Below, in pieces: positions 49,894-57,243 of a stretch of 58,894 nucleotides of DNA (its first letter is position 1; each line of letters opens with the position of its first letter). Position numbers and translations under genes: made by a program. Location: NCBI GenBank assembly GCA_900543555.1, contig UQRL01000010.1, forward strand, positions 1 to 58,894, written 5' to 3'. The DNA is from an uncultured Oscillospiraceae bacterium (GTDB lineage: Bacteria; Bacillota; Clostridia; Oscillospirales; Acutalibacteraceae). Under the pieces are notes generated by a model. That model did not search any database, was not told the origin of the DNA, and saw nothing but the letters and a program-made list of their open reading frames with translations.

Positions 49894-50043
49894 TAACTCA
49901 CCTTCCTAAAAATGTTACCGCTCAAGCGGCCGGCAGCGAGGCCCCTTGCGGGCTGCCGCCCCTGCCTTTTCTCAAAGCCGCACAGGCAGGGGGCGCCCCA
50001 AAGGCCCCGCCCCGAAGGGCTGGCGCGCGGAACACGCGCCCAT
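49894..50043 (-). promoter_or_regulatory. Structured 5' leader of the purine permease gene
   Basis: About 150 bases of leader fold into several GC-rich hairpins: GGCGCG/CGCGCC near 50021-50041, GGGGCG/CGCCCC near 49990-50016, CCCCTGCC/GGCAGGGG (49959-49966 with 49985-49992), CGGCAGC/GCTGCCG (49931-49937 with 49952-49958), and CCGCTTGAGCGG (49918-49929) followed by TAACATTTTT just before the ribosome site. The last could act as a weak terminator. The conserved core of known purine riboswitches is not present. Confidence 0.5.
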
Positions 50044-50049
50044 AGGACG

Positions 50050-50078
50050 ATTATACTGGGGGAAGGAAAGAATGTCAA
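50050..50078 (-). promoter_or_regulatory. Promoter of the purine permease gene
   Basis: On the minus strand a perfect TTGACA (50073-50078), 17 bases, TATAAT (50050-50055). Confidence 0.92.
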
Positions 50079-50132
50079 TGAATGTTAAAGTTCTTTGAAC
50101 AAATATTGAATAGAGAATTTCCTGGGGAAATT

Positions 50133-51485
50133 TCAAGATTTTTTGTCGGGCTCTTGGGGGGCGGGGGAGTGGGCCCGCTTCCAGGCCTGGATCTGCTCCA
50201 GCCGCTGGGCTGCCCGGGCCTCGCTGCCCTGCTGGGTGGGGCGGTAATAGGTGCGCCCCAAAAGGGAGTCCGGCAGGCACTGCATGCTGGTCAGCTTTTC
50301 CTCTGTGTCGTGGGCGTACACATACCCCTCCCCGTAGTGCAGGTCCTTCATCAGCCGGGTGGGGGCGTTGCGGATGACCAGCGGCACCGGCTCTGCCAGC
50401 ATGTTCTGGGCGTCCCTCTTGGCGGCTTCATAGGCTTTGTACAGGGCGTTGGACTTGGGCGCCAGGGAGAGGTACACCACGCAGTGGGTCAGGGTGACGC
50501 TGCACTCGGGCATGCCGATGAAGTGGCAGGCCTGGTAGCAGGCCGTGGCGATCTCCAAAGCCCGGGAGTCCGCCATGCCCACGTCCTCGCTGGCAAAGCG
50601 GATGAGCCGCCGGGCCACATAGAGAGGGTCCTCCCCGGCCTCCAGCATCCGGGCCAGCCAGTAGACGGCCGCGTCCGGGTCGGAGTTGCGCATGGACTTG
50701 TGCAGGGCGGAGATCAGATTGTAGTGCTCCTCCCCGTTCTTGTCGTAGAGCAGGCTCTTGCGGCTGACGCACTGCTCCAGGATATCCTGGGTAACCGTCA
50801 CCGTCTCCCGCTCCCGGCGGCCGTTGAGGACCACCATCTCTAAAGTGCCCAGGGCGGTGCGGGCGTCCCCGTTGGCAAAGTTGGCGATGGCCTCCAGCAT
50901 CCCCTCCTCCAGGCGGATGTCCTGGCCCCCAAAGCCCCGGGGGTCCCGCAGCGCGTTTTGAAGGAGCTTTACCAGGTCCTCCGGGGTGAGGGCCTGCAGC
51001 ACAAACACCTTGCACCGGGACAGAAGGGCGGAGTTCACCTCAAAGGAGGGGTTCTCCGTGGTGGCGCCGATGAGCACAATGCTGCCCTTCTCCACAAAGG
51101 GCAGGAAGGCGTCCTGCTGGGCCTTGTTGAACCGGTGGATCTCGTCCACAAAGAGGAGGGTCCGCTCCCCCATCAGCCGGTTCTGCTCCGCCTGGGCCAT
51201 GACCCCCTTGATCTCCTTGATGCCGCTGGTCACGGCGCTGAAATTGATGAAGTTGGACTGGGTCCTCCCGGCGATGATCCGGGCCAGGGTGGTCTTGCCC
51301 ACCCCGGGCGGCCCCCAGAAGATCATGGAGGAGACCCGGTCCTGCTCGATAAGCTGGCGCAGCACCTTGCCCTCTCCCAGCAGGTGCTCCTGCCCCACGA
51401 ACTCCTCCAGGGTGCGGGGCCGCATGCGGGTGGCCAGGGGGATGTCCCGGGGGTCCTCCCGCTCAAAGAAAGATTGCTGTTTCAC
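50133..51485 (-). CDS. rarA: Replication-associated recombination protein RarA (MgsA)
   Basis: A 450-residue AAA+ ATPase: MRPRTLEEFVGQEHLLGEGK, Walker A WGPPGVGKTTLARII, Walker B LLFVDEIHRFNKAQQDAFLP, sensor GATTENPSFEVNSALLSRC, and the C-terminal tetramerisation region. RarA acts at stalled replication forks. The GTG start at 51485 overlaps the TGA of the preceding esterase gene as GTGA, which supports this start despite a longer open frame upstream. It is the third gene of an AraC-esterase-rarA chain. Confidence 0.95.
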   Translation of the reverse strand: MKQQSFFEREDPRDIPLATRMRPRTLEEFVGQEHLLGEGKVLRQLIEQDRVSSMIFWGPPGVGKTTLARIIAGRTQSNFINFSAVTSGIKEIKGVMAQAEQNRLMGERTLLFVDEIHRFNKAQQDAFLPFVEKGSIVLIGATTENPSFEVNSALLSRCKVFVLQALTPEDLVKLLQNALRDPRGFGGQDIRLEEGMLEAIANFANGDARTALGTLEMVVLNGRRERETVTVTQDILEQCVSRKSLLYDKNGEEHYNLISALHKSMRNSDPDAAVYWLARMLEAGEDPLYVARRLIRFASEDVGMADSRALEIATACYQACHFIGMPECSVTLTHCVVYLSLAPKSNALYKAYEAAKRDAQNMLAEPVPLVIRNAPTRLMKDLHYGEGYVYAHDTEEKLTSMQCLPDSLLGRTYYRPTQQGSEARAAQRLEQIQAWKRAHSPAPQEPDKKS

Positions 51486-52192
51486 CGCGTTTTCCTGCCT
51501 CCTTCTTTCTCGTCCACGGCCCGGCACATCCAGGCCAGGGCCTTTTTCCACCGGCCGTCCACGCCTTTGCCGTGGCCGCCCTTGTTCCATTCCAGCACCG
51601 TGTCCAGGCCCTTTTCCTTATAAAAGGCGTGGGCCCGGCGGGTGCAGTCCCCCACGGTGCGCAGCAGGGGCGGCCCGCCAAACTCTTCCCGGTCCCCCAG
51701 GGAGAGGTAGATCTTCTCCCCCGGCCGGGGCGGGTGCTGTTCCATGTAGTCCATCCAGCCCGGGTACCACAGGGAGCCGGACAGGGACCCCGCCGCCTGA
51801 AAGGCTCCGCTCTGGGCCTGGGCCCACAGGGCGAACAGCCCGCCCAGGGAGTAGCCCAAAATCCCCCGCCCCTCCGGCCGGGGGCTGGCCCCGTATTCCC
51901 TTTCCAAATAGGGCAGGGCGGCCTCCGTGAGGAACTCCAGGTAGGCGCCCGCCTCCCCTGTAAAGGTTTCCCCCTCCCGGACGCCGGGCGCGGGCCAGGG
52001 GGTGAAGTCCCGGTCCCCTTCGGCCCGGGCGAAAAACAGCAGGGCCGGGGGGAGCTCCTGGGAAAGGCTGGGCAACTTCTCCTCCATACCCCACCCGCAG
52101 AGCACCAGCAGGGGGAGGGGGCCCTCCTCCTGGGGCGCAAAGCAGGCGCAGGGCCGGCCCTCTAAAGAAAAGCGATGCAAGGCCCCCTTCAC
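51482..52192 (-). CDS. Alpha/beta-hydrolase esterase (Fes/IroE-like)
   Basis: A 236-residue hydrolase with nucleophile elbow GYSLGGLFALWA, then GSLSGSLWYPGW and a late catalytic His in NKGGHGKG. The pattern resembles the enterochelin-esterase/IroE/D family, which opens ester bonds in siderophores or acyl groups. It starts at GTG, overlapping the AraC gene stop as GTGA, and its own stop overlaps rarA in the same way. Substrate unknown; no iron genes are nearby. Confidence 0.82.
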   Translation of the reverse strand: MKGALHRFSLEGRPCACFAPQEEGPLPLLVLCGWGMEEKLPSLSQELPPALLFFARAEGDRDFTPWPAPGVREGETFTGEAGAYLEFLTEAALPYLEREYGASPRPEGRGILGYSLGGLFALWAQAQSGAFQAAGSLSGSLWYPGWMDYMEQHPPRPGEKIYLSLGDREEFGGPPLLRTVGDCTRRAHAFYKEKGLDTVLEWNKGGHGKGVDGRWKKALAWMCRAVDEKEGGRKTR

Positions 52193-53109
52193 GGCGCGCC
52201 TCCTTCCCGCTTCTGGGCGGCCTTAAGGGCGCCCTGCTTTTGATACTCCCGGGGGGAGAGCTTCATCCGGGTGCGGAACACCTTGGAGAAGTACGCCGGG
52301 TTGGAGAACCCCACCTGAGAGGCCACCTCCGCCACGGTGAGCCGCCCCGCCTTTAACAGGGGAAGGCTGCGCCCAATGCGGTAATCCAGCAGGTACTCGA
52401 ACAGGGACTGGCGCATCTGCCGCCGGAAAAACCGGCAGCACTCGCTTTTGCACAGCCCCACCTGCTTTGCCACGTCCTCCAGGGTGATCTTCTCCCCGTA
52501 GTTTTCGTGAAGGTAGGAGAGGATGACCCGCAGGCGCTCCATCCGCTCCGGGTCAGAGGGGGGCGCGCCCTGGTCCTCCCAGTGGCGGTACAGGTCCCCC
52601 CAAATGCCCAAAAGCAGCCGCTGCACCTCCAGCTCATAGGTCTCCGGCCGGTCTTGAGAGAGCCGGTAAATGCCCTGAAGGGCCTCTAGGGCGCGGGCCT
52701 GCCAGGGCTCCTCCGGAGAGAGCCGCAGGGAGGGGAGGGCGCCGCTGCTTACAATGCGGTCCACAAACTTCCGCCGGATGACGCAGCCCTCATACCCCCC
52801 CAGCAGCCGGGGGTGGAAGGTGAGGGAGACATAGTCGCAGTCCTGGCCGCTTTCCACACGGCAGCCAGAGTGGAGGGCGTCCGCGTTGCAGAAAAGGCCC
52901 TCTCCGGCCTTCAGCAGATAGCGGCTGTCGTTGACCCGGTAGTCGATCTCCCCAGAGAGGACCAGGGTCAGCTCCACCTCATCGTGCCAGTGCCAGGGGA
53001 AGGACCCCGTCCCGTAGGAGGAGAGCCGCTTGCGGCTGATGTTCACCGGGAACTCATAGGTGCCGTGGGCCTTCAGCTCCCGCTTGTCCAAATTTACCCG
53101 CAGTTCCAT
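52189..53109 (-). CDS. AraC family transcriptional regulator
   Basis: A 306-residue regulator: N-terminal cupin sensor (about 30-110, with FPWHWHDEVELTLVLSGEID) and C-terminal AraC double helix-turn-helix (about 195-295, ITLEDVAKQVGLCKSECCRF and TVAEVASQVGFSNPAYFSKV). The ATG at 53109 has GAGGT upstream; a reading 11 codons longer has no ribosome site. Its promoter overlaps that of galE in the opposite direction, so it may control galE as well as itself and the esterase. Confidence 0.92.
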   Translation of the reverse strand: MELRVNLDKRELKAHGTYEFPVNISRKRLSSYGTGSFPWHWHDEVELTLVLSGEIDYRVNDSRYLLKAGEGLFCNADALHSGCRVESGQDCDYVSLTFHPRLLGGYEGCVIRRKFVDRIVSSGALPSLRLSPEEPWQARALEALQGIYRLSQDRPETYELEVQRLLLGIWGDLYRHWEDQGAPPSDPERMERLRVILSYLHENYGEKITLEDVAKQVGLCKSECCRFFRRQMRQSLFEYLLDYRIGRSLPLLKAGRLTVAEVASQVGFSNPAYFSKVFRTRMKLSPREYQKQGALKAAQKREGGAP

Positions 53110-53150
53110 AGAAAACCTCAATATAAGAAAAGAACAGGCCAATATCCTTG

Positions 53151-53180
53151 TTGTTTTTCTGCCTATGTTCTCATTATAAT
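53151..53180 (+). promoter_or_regulatory. Promoter of galE-luxS
   Basis: TTGTTT (53151-53156), 18 bases, TATAAT (53175-53180). Its -10 box overlaps that of the divergent AraC gene. Confidence 0.62.
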
Positions 53181-53201
53181 AATAACAAAGGCAGAAAGCA
53201 A
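53173..53201 (-). promoter_or_regulatory. Promoter of the AraC-esterase-rarA genes
   Basis: On the minus strand TTGCTT (53196-53201), 17 bases, TATAAT (53173-53178). Confidence 0.68.
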
Positions 53202-53236
53202 CCTGCCGCGGAAAATTTTACAGGAGGTATGGCAGC

Positions 53237-54226
53237 ATGGCGATCTTGGTATTGGGCGGGGCCGGTTACATCGGCTCCCACACGGCGTATGAGCTGATTG
53301 ACAACGGTGTGGATGTGGTGATTGCGGACAACCTGGAGACCGGCCACATCGAGGCGGTCCACCCCAAGGCCCGTTTCTATCAGGGGGATATCCGGGACCG
53401 GGCCTTCTGCGACATGCTCTTTGAGAAAGAGCCCATCGAGGGGGTCATCCACTTCGCGGCCAACTCCCTGGTGGGGGAGAGCATGACAAAGCCCCTGAAG
53501 TACTACGACAACAACCTGTGCGGCACCAAGGTGCTGCTGGAGTCCATGGTGGCCCACGGCGTGGACAAGATCGTGTTCTCCTCCACCGCCGCCACCTACG
53601 GCGAGCCGGAGAATATCCCCATCCTGGAGACGGACCCCACCCACCCCACCAACACCTATGGCGAGACCAAGCTCTCTATGGAGCGGATGTTCCACTGGGT
53701 GGGCCAGGCCCACGGCCTGCGCTATGTGAGCCTGCGGTACTTCAACGCCTGCGGCGCCCACAAGTCCGGCCAGATCGGCGAGGCCCACCACCCGGAAACC
53801 CACCTCATCCCCCTGATCCTCCAGGTGCCCCTGGGCCAGCGGGAGCAGGTCTCCATCTACGGCGACGACTACGACACCCGGGACGGCACCTGCGTGCGGG
53901 ATTACATCCACGTCACCGACCTGGCCCAGGCCCACATCCTGGCCATGGAGTACCTGCAAAACGGCGGCGAGAGCTCCATCTTCAACCTGGGCAACGGGGT
54001 GGGCTTCACCGTGAAAGAGGTCATCGAGACCGCCCGCAAGGTGACCGGCCATCCCATCCCCGCCCAGATCACCCCCCGCCGGGCCGGGGATCCCGCCCAG
54101 CTGGTGGCAAGCAGCGAGAAGGCCAAGACCGTCCTGGGCTGGAAGCCCCAGTACGACGACCTGGAGACCATTATCCAGAGCGCCTGGAAGTGGCACGAGA
54201 GCCACCCCAACGGCTACGGCAAATAA
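53237..54226 (+). CDS. galE: UDP-glucose 4-epimerase
   Basis: A 329-residue extended short-chain dehydrogenase. The NAD-binding GGAGYIGSH is at residues 7-15, the Ser-Tyr-Lys catalytic set lies in SSTAATYG and YGETK, and [13 protein letters not shown] and [13 protein letters not shown] match GalE. It interconverts UDP-glucose and UDP-galactose for galactose use and for surface polysaccharide supply. Ribosome site CAGGAGG. luxS follows after 20 bases. Confidence 0.95.
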   Translation: MAILVLGGAGYIGSHTAYELIDNGVDVVIADNLETGHIEAVHPKARFYQGDIRDRAFCDMLFEKEPIEGVIHFAANSLVGESMTKPLKYYDNNLCGTKVLLESMVAHGVDKIVFSSTAATYGEPENIPILETDPTHPTNTYGETKLSMERMFHWVGQAHGLRYVSLRYFNACGAHKSGQIGEAHHPETHLIPLILQVPLGQREQVSIYGDDYDTRDGTCVRDYIHVTDLAQAHILAMEYLQNGGESSIFNLGNGVGFTVKEVIETARKVTGHPIPAQITPRRAGDPAQLVASSEKAKTVLGWKPQYDDLETIIQSAWKWHESHPNGYGK

Positions 54227-54246
54227 GCGGGGGGAAAAGAGCTCCT

Positions 54247-54726
54247 ATGGAAAAGATTGCCAGCTTTACGGTAAACCACCTGGACCTGCTCCCCGGGGTC
54301 TATGTGTCCCGAAAGGACCATGTGGGCCAAGAGGTCCTCACCACCTTTGACCTGCGGATGTGCGCCCCCAACCGGGAGCCGGTGATGAACACCGCCGAGC
54401 TTCACACCATCGAGCACCTGGCCGCCACCTACCTGCGCAACGAGCCCCACTGGAAGGAGAAGGTCATCTACTTTGGGCCCATGGGATGCCGCACCGGCTG
54501 CTACCTCATTTTGGCCGGGGATTACCAATCTCAGGACGTGGTGCCCCTGGTGCGGGACACCTTCCGCTTCATCGCGGAGTATGAGGGGGAGATCCCCGGC
54601 GCTGCCGCCAAAGACTGCGGCAACTACCTGGACCAGAACCTGCCCATGGCGCGGTTCCTGGCCAAGAAGTACCTGGCCGAGGCGCTGGAGCACCCCACCG
54701 AGAAGAACCTGAACTATCCCGAATAA
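54247..54726 (+). CDS. luxS: S-ribosylhomocysteine lyase
   Basis: A 159-residue LuxS. The metal ligands His and His in ELHTIEHLAAT and Cys in KDCGNYLDQ are present, as are FGPMGCRTGCYL and the FDLRMCAPNREP substrate-binding region. LuxS splits S-ribosylhomocysteine into homocysteine and DPD, the precursor of the AI-2 signal, in the activated methyl cycle. It shares a transcript with galE. No pfs/MTA nucleosidase gene is nearby. Confidence 0.97.
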   Translation: MEKIASFTVNHLDLLPGVYVSRKDHVGQEVLTTFDLRMCAPNREPVMNTAELHTIEHLAATYLRNEPHWKEKVIYFGPMGCRTGCYLILAGDYQSQDVVPLVRDTFRFIAEYEGEIPGAAAKDCGNYLDQNLPMARFLAKKYLAEALEHPTEKNLNYPE

Positions 54727-54734
54727 ATCCCGCC

Positions 54735-54777
54735 AAAGCGCCTGTGTTTGGAAACGCCAAAACACCGGCGCTTTTTT
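54735..54777 (+). terminator. Terminator of galE-luxS
   Basis: AAAGCGCCTGTGTTT pairs with AAAACACCGGCGCTTT, with one mismatch, followed by T residues. Confidence 0.85.
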
Positions 54778-54848
54778 GTCCGCCCCTCTAAAAAATGGAG
54801 GGGCGATTTGTTTTTTTGCTGAATTTCCACTGAGAGCTTTGATTTAAA

Positions 54849-54877
54849 TTGTATTTGTTGCCCGGGCGTGCTATGAT
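54849..54877 (+). promoter_or_regulatory. Promoter of the TraX-like gene
   Basis: TTGTAT (54849-54854), 17 bases, TATGAT (54872-54877). Confidence 0.65.
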
Positions 54878-54922
54878 GGGGGTGGAAGTTTTATCCCATC
54901 CTTTGAAAAAGGAGGCATCCCT

Positions 54923-55708
54923 ATGACCTGGAACGTCTTGAAATGGGTGGCCATCGCGGCCATGCTTATCGACCACACGGCGGCGGTGCTGGGAGGCTGG
55001 CTCCCTCCCCTCTGCTCCGGCTTGATGCGGGACGTGGGCCGGATGGCCTTTCCCATCTTCGCCTATGGCATCGCCCAGGGGTGCGTGTACACCCACAGCG
55101 CCCGGCGCTACCTGGGGCGGCTGCTGCTTTTTGCCCTGATCTCCGAGGTGCCCTATCAGCTGGCGCTGGAGCAGCCCCTCCCGCCTCGCTTTGCCACCAC
55201 CAATGTGTTCTTCACCCTGCTGGCCGGGGCCGCCTGCTGCCAGATTGTGAAGGTCTGCCGGAGCAGGGGCAAACGCTGGGCCTGGGCGGCGGTGGTGCCC
55301 GTGGGGGCCATCGTCCTGCTGTGCGAGATGCAGCACACCGACTACGGCGGCTTTGGGGTGCTGTGCATCCTGCTGCCCTACCTGTTCTGGGAGAGCAAGC
55401 CCGCCCGCCTGATCGCCCTGGGCTCGGTGGTGGCCTTTATTTATATTGTGGTAAGCCACTTCCAGGGGTTTGGGATGCCGCTGTATTGGATTTACGCCCC
55501 GGAAAACGTGGGGAGCATGGTGCGGGAAACGCTGTTCGCCCTGGCGGGGGTGGGGCTTATCGCCCTGTACAACGGCCAGCCCGGCTCGAAAAAAGGCAAG
55601 TGGGCGTTCTATGTCTTTTACCCCGCCCACCTGCTGGCGCTGTTCGCCCTGGACTGGGCCCTGGGCGGCCCCACCTTTATGACCTGGGCCCAGCTTTTGG
55701 GGGGATGA
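54923..55708 (+). CDS. TraX family membrane protein
   Basis: A 261-residue protein with about eight membrane helices. Typical TraX features are the opening KWVAIAAMLIDHTAAVLGG, RDVGRMAFPIFAYGIAQG and the conserved FYVFYPAHLLAL near the end. The family takes its name from the F-plasmid pilin acetylase, but chromosomal clostridial members are probably acyltransferases acting on other surface molecules. Ribosome site AAAGGAGG. No conjugation genes are present. Confidence 0.88.
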   Translation: MTWNVLKWVAIAAMLIDHTAAVLGGWLPPLCSGLMRDVGRMAFPIFAYGIAQGCVYTHSARRYLGRLLLFALISEVPYQLALEQPLPPRFATTNVFFTLLAGAACCQIVKVCRSRGKRWAWAAVVPVGAIVLLCEMQHTDYGGFGVLCILLPYLFWESKPARLIALGSVVAFIYIVVSHFQGFGMPLYWIYAPENVGSMVRETLFALAGVGLIALYNGQPGSKKGKWAFYVFYPAHLLALFALDWALGGPTFMTWAQLLGG

Positions 55709-55760
55709 AGCTGCAAAAAGTTTGAGGAAATTCATACGGCACGAGAAAGGAGTTGTTCCT

Positions 55761-56072
55761 ATGAGTTGGAAGAATTGGGTGTTAAATCCAGAACTCATCA
55801 GCATCGTCCTGGGCCTGGCGGCGATGGCGCTGCCCGTGGCGGGCATGGCCCGCCGGGGGAAGCCGGGGTCCTGGGCTGCTGGCAGCTTTTTCCTCGCCGC
55901 GCTGGCGGTGACGTTCCAGCTGTTCCTGCTGGCCCGCTTTGTGGAGCAGGACATGGCCACGGTGGAGGACACCGCCAACGCCCGATTTCTGGCGGCGATG
56001 GTTTTGCTGGTGTGCACAGCGGCGCTGAACTTGGCCGCCTTTCTTCTGGCCCGGCGGCGCGCGCACAAATAG
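55761..56072 (+). CDS. Small membrane protein of unknown function
   Basis: A 103-residue protein with three predicted helices (about 11-25, 33-54 and 72-95), short loops and a basic end RRRAHK. GAAAGGAG precedes the ATG at 55761. It follows the TraX-like gene after 52 bases and may share its transcript. I do not recognise the family. Confidence 0.7.
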   Translation: MSWKNWVLNPELISIVLGLAAMALPVAGMARRGKPGSWAAGSFFLAALAVTFQLFLLARFVEQDMATVEDTANARFLAAMVLLVCTAALNLAAFLLARRRAHK

Positions 56073-56104
56073 AAAAAGGGCTTCCCACAAAGGCAGCCCC
56101 TTTC
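56073..56104. terminator. Weak bidirectional terminator
   Basis: AAAAAGGGCT and AGCCCCTTT pair with a bulge, between two converging genes. Confidence 0.5.
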
Positions 56105-56109
56105 CCTGT

Positions 56110-56937
56110 TCACGAGAGGTTTTTCAGCACCGCCGCCACCTCTTGCCGGGTGATGAAGCTCTGGGGCCGGAAGCCGCCCTCCGCGTCCCCGCGCATCAGG
56201 CCCTCCGCCTGGACAAACTCCACCGCTTCCTGGGCCCAGTCCGCCACAGGCTTTTTTGCCAGCTCCGCAAAGTAGGCCTCGATCTCCCGCCGGGCAATTT
56301 CCTTCACTTCCGCTTCTGTCAATTCCGGTTCCTCCTTTTCCGGTTCATTCATCGCCTGGACGATGCTGGGATAGTCTTTGTAAGCCCAGTTGCCGTCAAA
56401 ATTCTTCCCAGACACCGCCAGCTTGTCCGTGAATTGCCAAATCCCATAGGGCTTTTTGTAGGTGCAAATGCTGTTCCACTGGGCCACCCATTTGTCGTAC
56501 TTGTCAAGCAGCGGGCTGTTCAGCTTCCCGTTCAGCCAGCTGAGGGAGGCATAAATGCCCGCATACACCCCAGCCGCCTCCATCGCGCCGCAAAAAGTCT
56601 GGCAGGTGGCCGCCAAGTCCGCGCCGGAAATCTGGCTGTCCTCCACGTCAAACCACACGCCGTAGGCCGGCTTTTTCCCCGCCAGCAGCCGCAGGGCATG
56701 CTGGGCCTCGCTCTTGGCCATCGCGGCGGTTTTGGCATAGCTGTAGAGGTACGCCCCCCAGGGCATGCCAGCTGTTTCCGCCTTGCGGACATTTTCGGAG
56801 AACCGGGAGTCATCCTGGCTCACATAGTCACTGCCATAGCCCAGGCGGATGATGGCAAATTGCACCCCCGCGTTCTTCAATGCCTGGAAGTCCACACTGC
56901 CGTTGTGCTCCGAGATATCCACGCCTTTTTTCTGCAT
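56110..56937 (-). CDS. GH25 lysozyme with C-terminal SLH-type domain
   Basis: A 275-residue protein. The GH25 domain (about 3-190) keeps all catalytic residues: Asp7 in GVDISEHNG, and Asp97/Glu99 in WFDVED. After a Glu-rich helical linker (about 195-230) comes one SLH-like repeat (WAQEAVEFVQAEGLMRGDAE, then FRPQSFITRQEVAAVL). There is no signal peptide, so release would need lysis or another route, as with phage endolysins. The ATG at 56937 follows GAGGAGGG. No phage genes surround it. Confidence 0.88.
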   Translation of the reverse strand: MQKKGVDISEHNGSVDFQALKNAGVQFAIIRLGYGSDYVSQDDSRFSENVRKAETAGMPWGAYLYSYAKTAAMAKSEAQHALRLLAGKKPAYGVWFDVEDSQISGADLAATCQTFCGAMEAAGVYAGIYASLSWLNGKLNSPLLDKYDKWVAQWNSICTYKKPYGIWQFTDKLAVSGKNFDGNWAYKDYPSIVQAMNEPEKEEPELTEAEVKEIARREIEAYFAELAKKPVADWAQEAVEFVQAEGLMRGDAEGGFRPQSFITRQEVAAVLKNLS

Positions 56938-56961
56938 TCCTGCATCCCTCCTCAAAAACTT

Positions 56962-56980
56962 GGGGGAAAGGCCTTCCCCC
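56962..56980. other. GC-rich hairpin before the GH25-SLH gene
   Basis: GGGGGAAAGG and CCTTCCCCC form a perfect stem, followed by TTATTTTATT on the plus strand and AAGTTTTT on the minus strand. It lies 25 bases before the lysozyme start and could limit its expression or block transcription towards larE. Confidence 0.5.
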
Positions 56981-57048
56981 TTATTTTATTGTAGGCGCTG
57001 CATCTGCGCAGGGGGCGCGGGGCGCTGTGGGTGCGGATTTTTTTGCAC

Positions 57049-57077
57049 TTGACGGCCGGGAATTCATCTTGTAAACT
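57049..57077 (+). promoter_or_regulatory. Promoter of larE-larB
   Basis: TTGACG (57049-57054), 17 bases, TAAACT (57072-57077). Confidence 0.55.
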
Positions 57078-57083
57078 TAAAGA

Positions 57084-57243
57084 AGCGGGCCTCAGGAAGG
57101 GGCCCCGCCCAGCAGGGCGGCTGAACCCGGCCCCAAGGCCGGTATCATGGAGAAAACGACGATTCCGCAGGAAGCAGATCGGGCGCGCCGAAGCGCGCCG
57201 GGTTTGGTTCCTGTTGTCTTTTTAGAAGGGAAAGGAGCGCGCT
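57084..57243 (+). promoter_or_regulatory. Structured leader before larE, candidate riboswitch or attenuator
   Basis: About 160 bases. A hairpin around 57085-57108 has CAGGAA (57093-57098) in its loop; next come CCGCCC-AGCA-GGGCGG (57105-57120), CCGGCC-CCAA-GGCCGG (57127-57142), a single-stranded purine-rich stretch (57143-57167), then a long terminator (57168-57223). The loop CAGGAA is identical to the 5' end of the terminator stem, so it could pair with the same TTCCTG (57208-57213) and prevent termination. I do not recognise a known riboswitch class. Confidence 0.6.
57168..57223 (+). terminator. Intrinsic terminator just before larE
   Basis: CAGGAAGCAGATC (57168-57180) pairs with GGTTTGGTTCCTG (57201-57213), one mismatch and several G-U pairs, with an inner GGCGCGC-CGAA-GCGCGCC stem, followed by TTGTCTTTTT. 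The larE ribosome site begins only 8 bases after the T tract. Confidence 0.8.

Noticed and set aside
49894..50043. Purine riboswitch before the purine permease
   Set aside because: The conserved core and kissing loops of the purine class were looked for and not found; only generic hairpins are present.
56110..56937. Prophage remnant
   Set aside because: Apart from the endolysin-like GH25 gene there are no holin, tail, capsid, integrase or attachment-site signs nearby.
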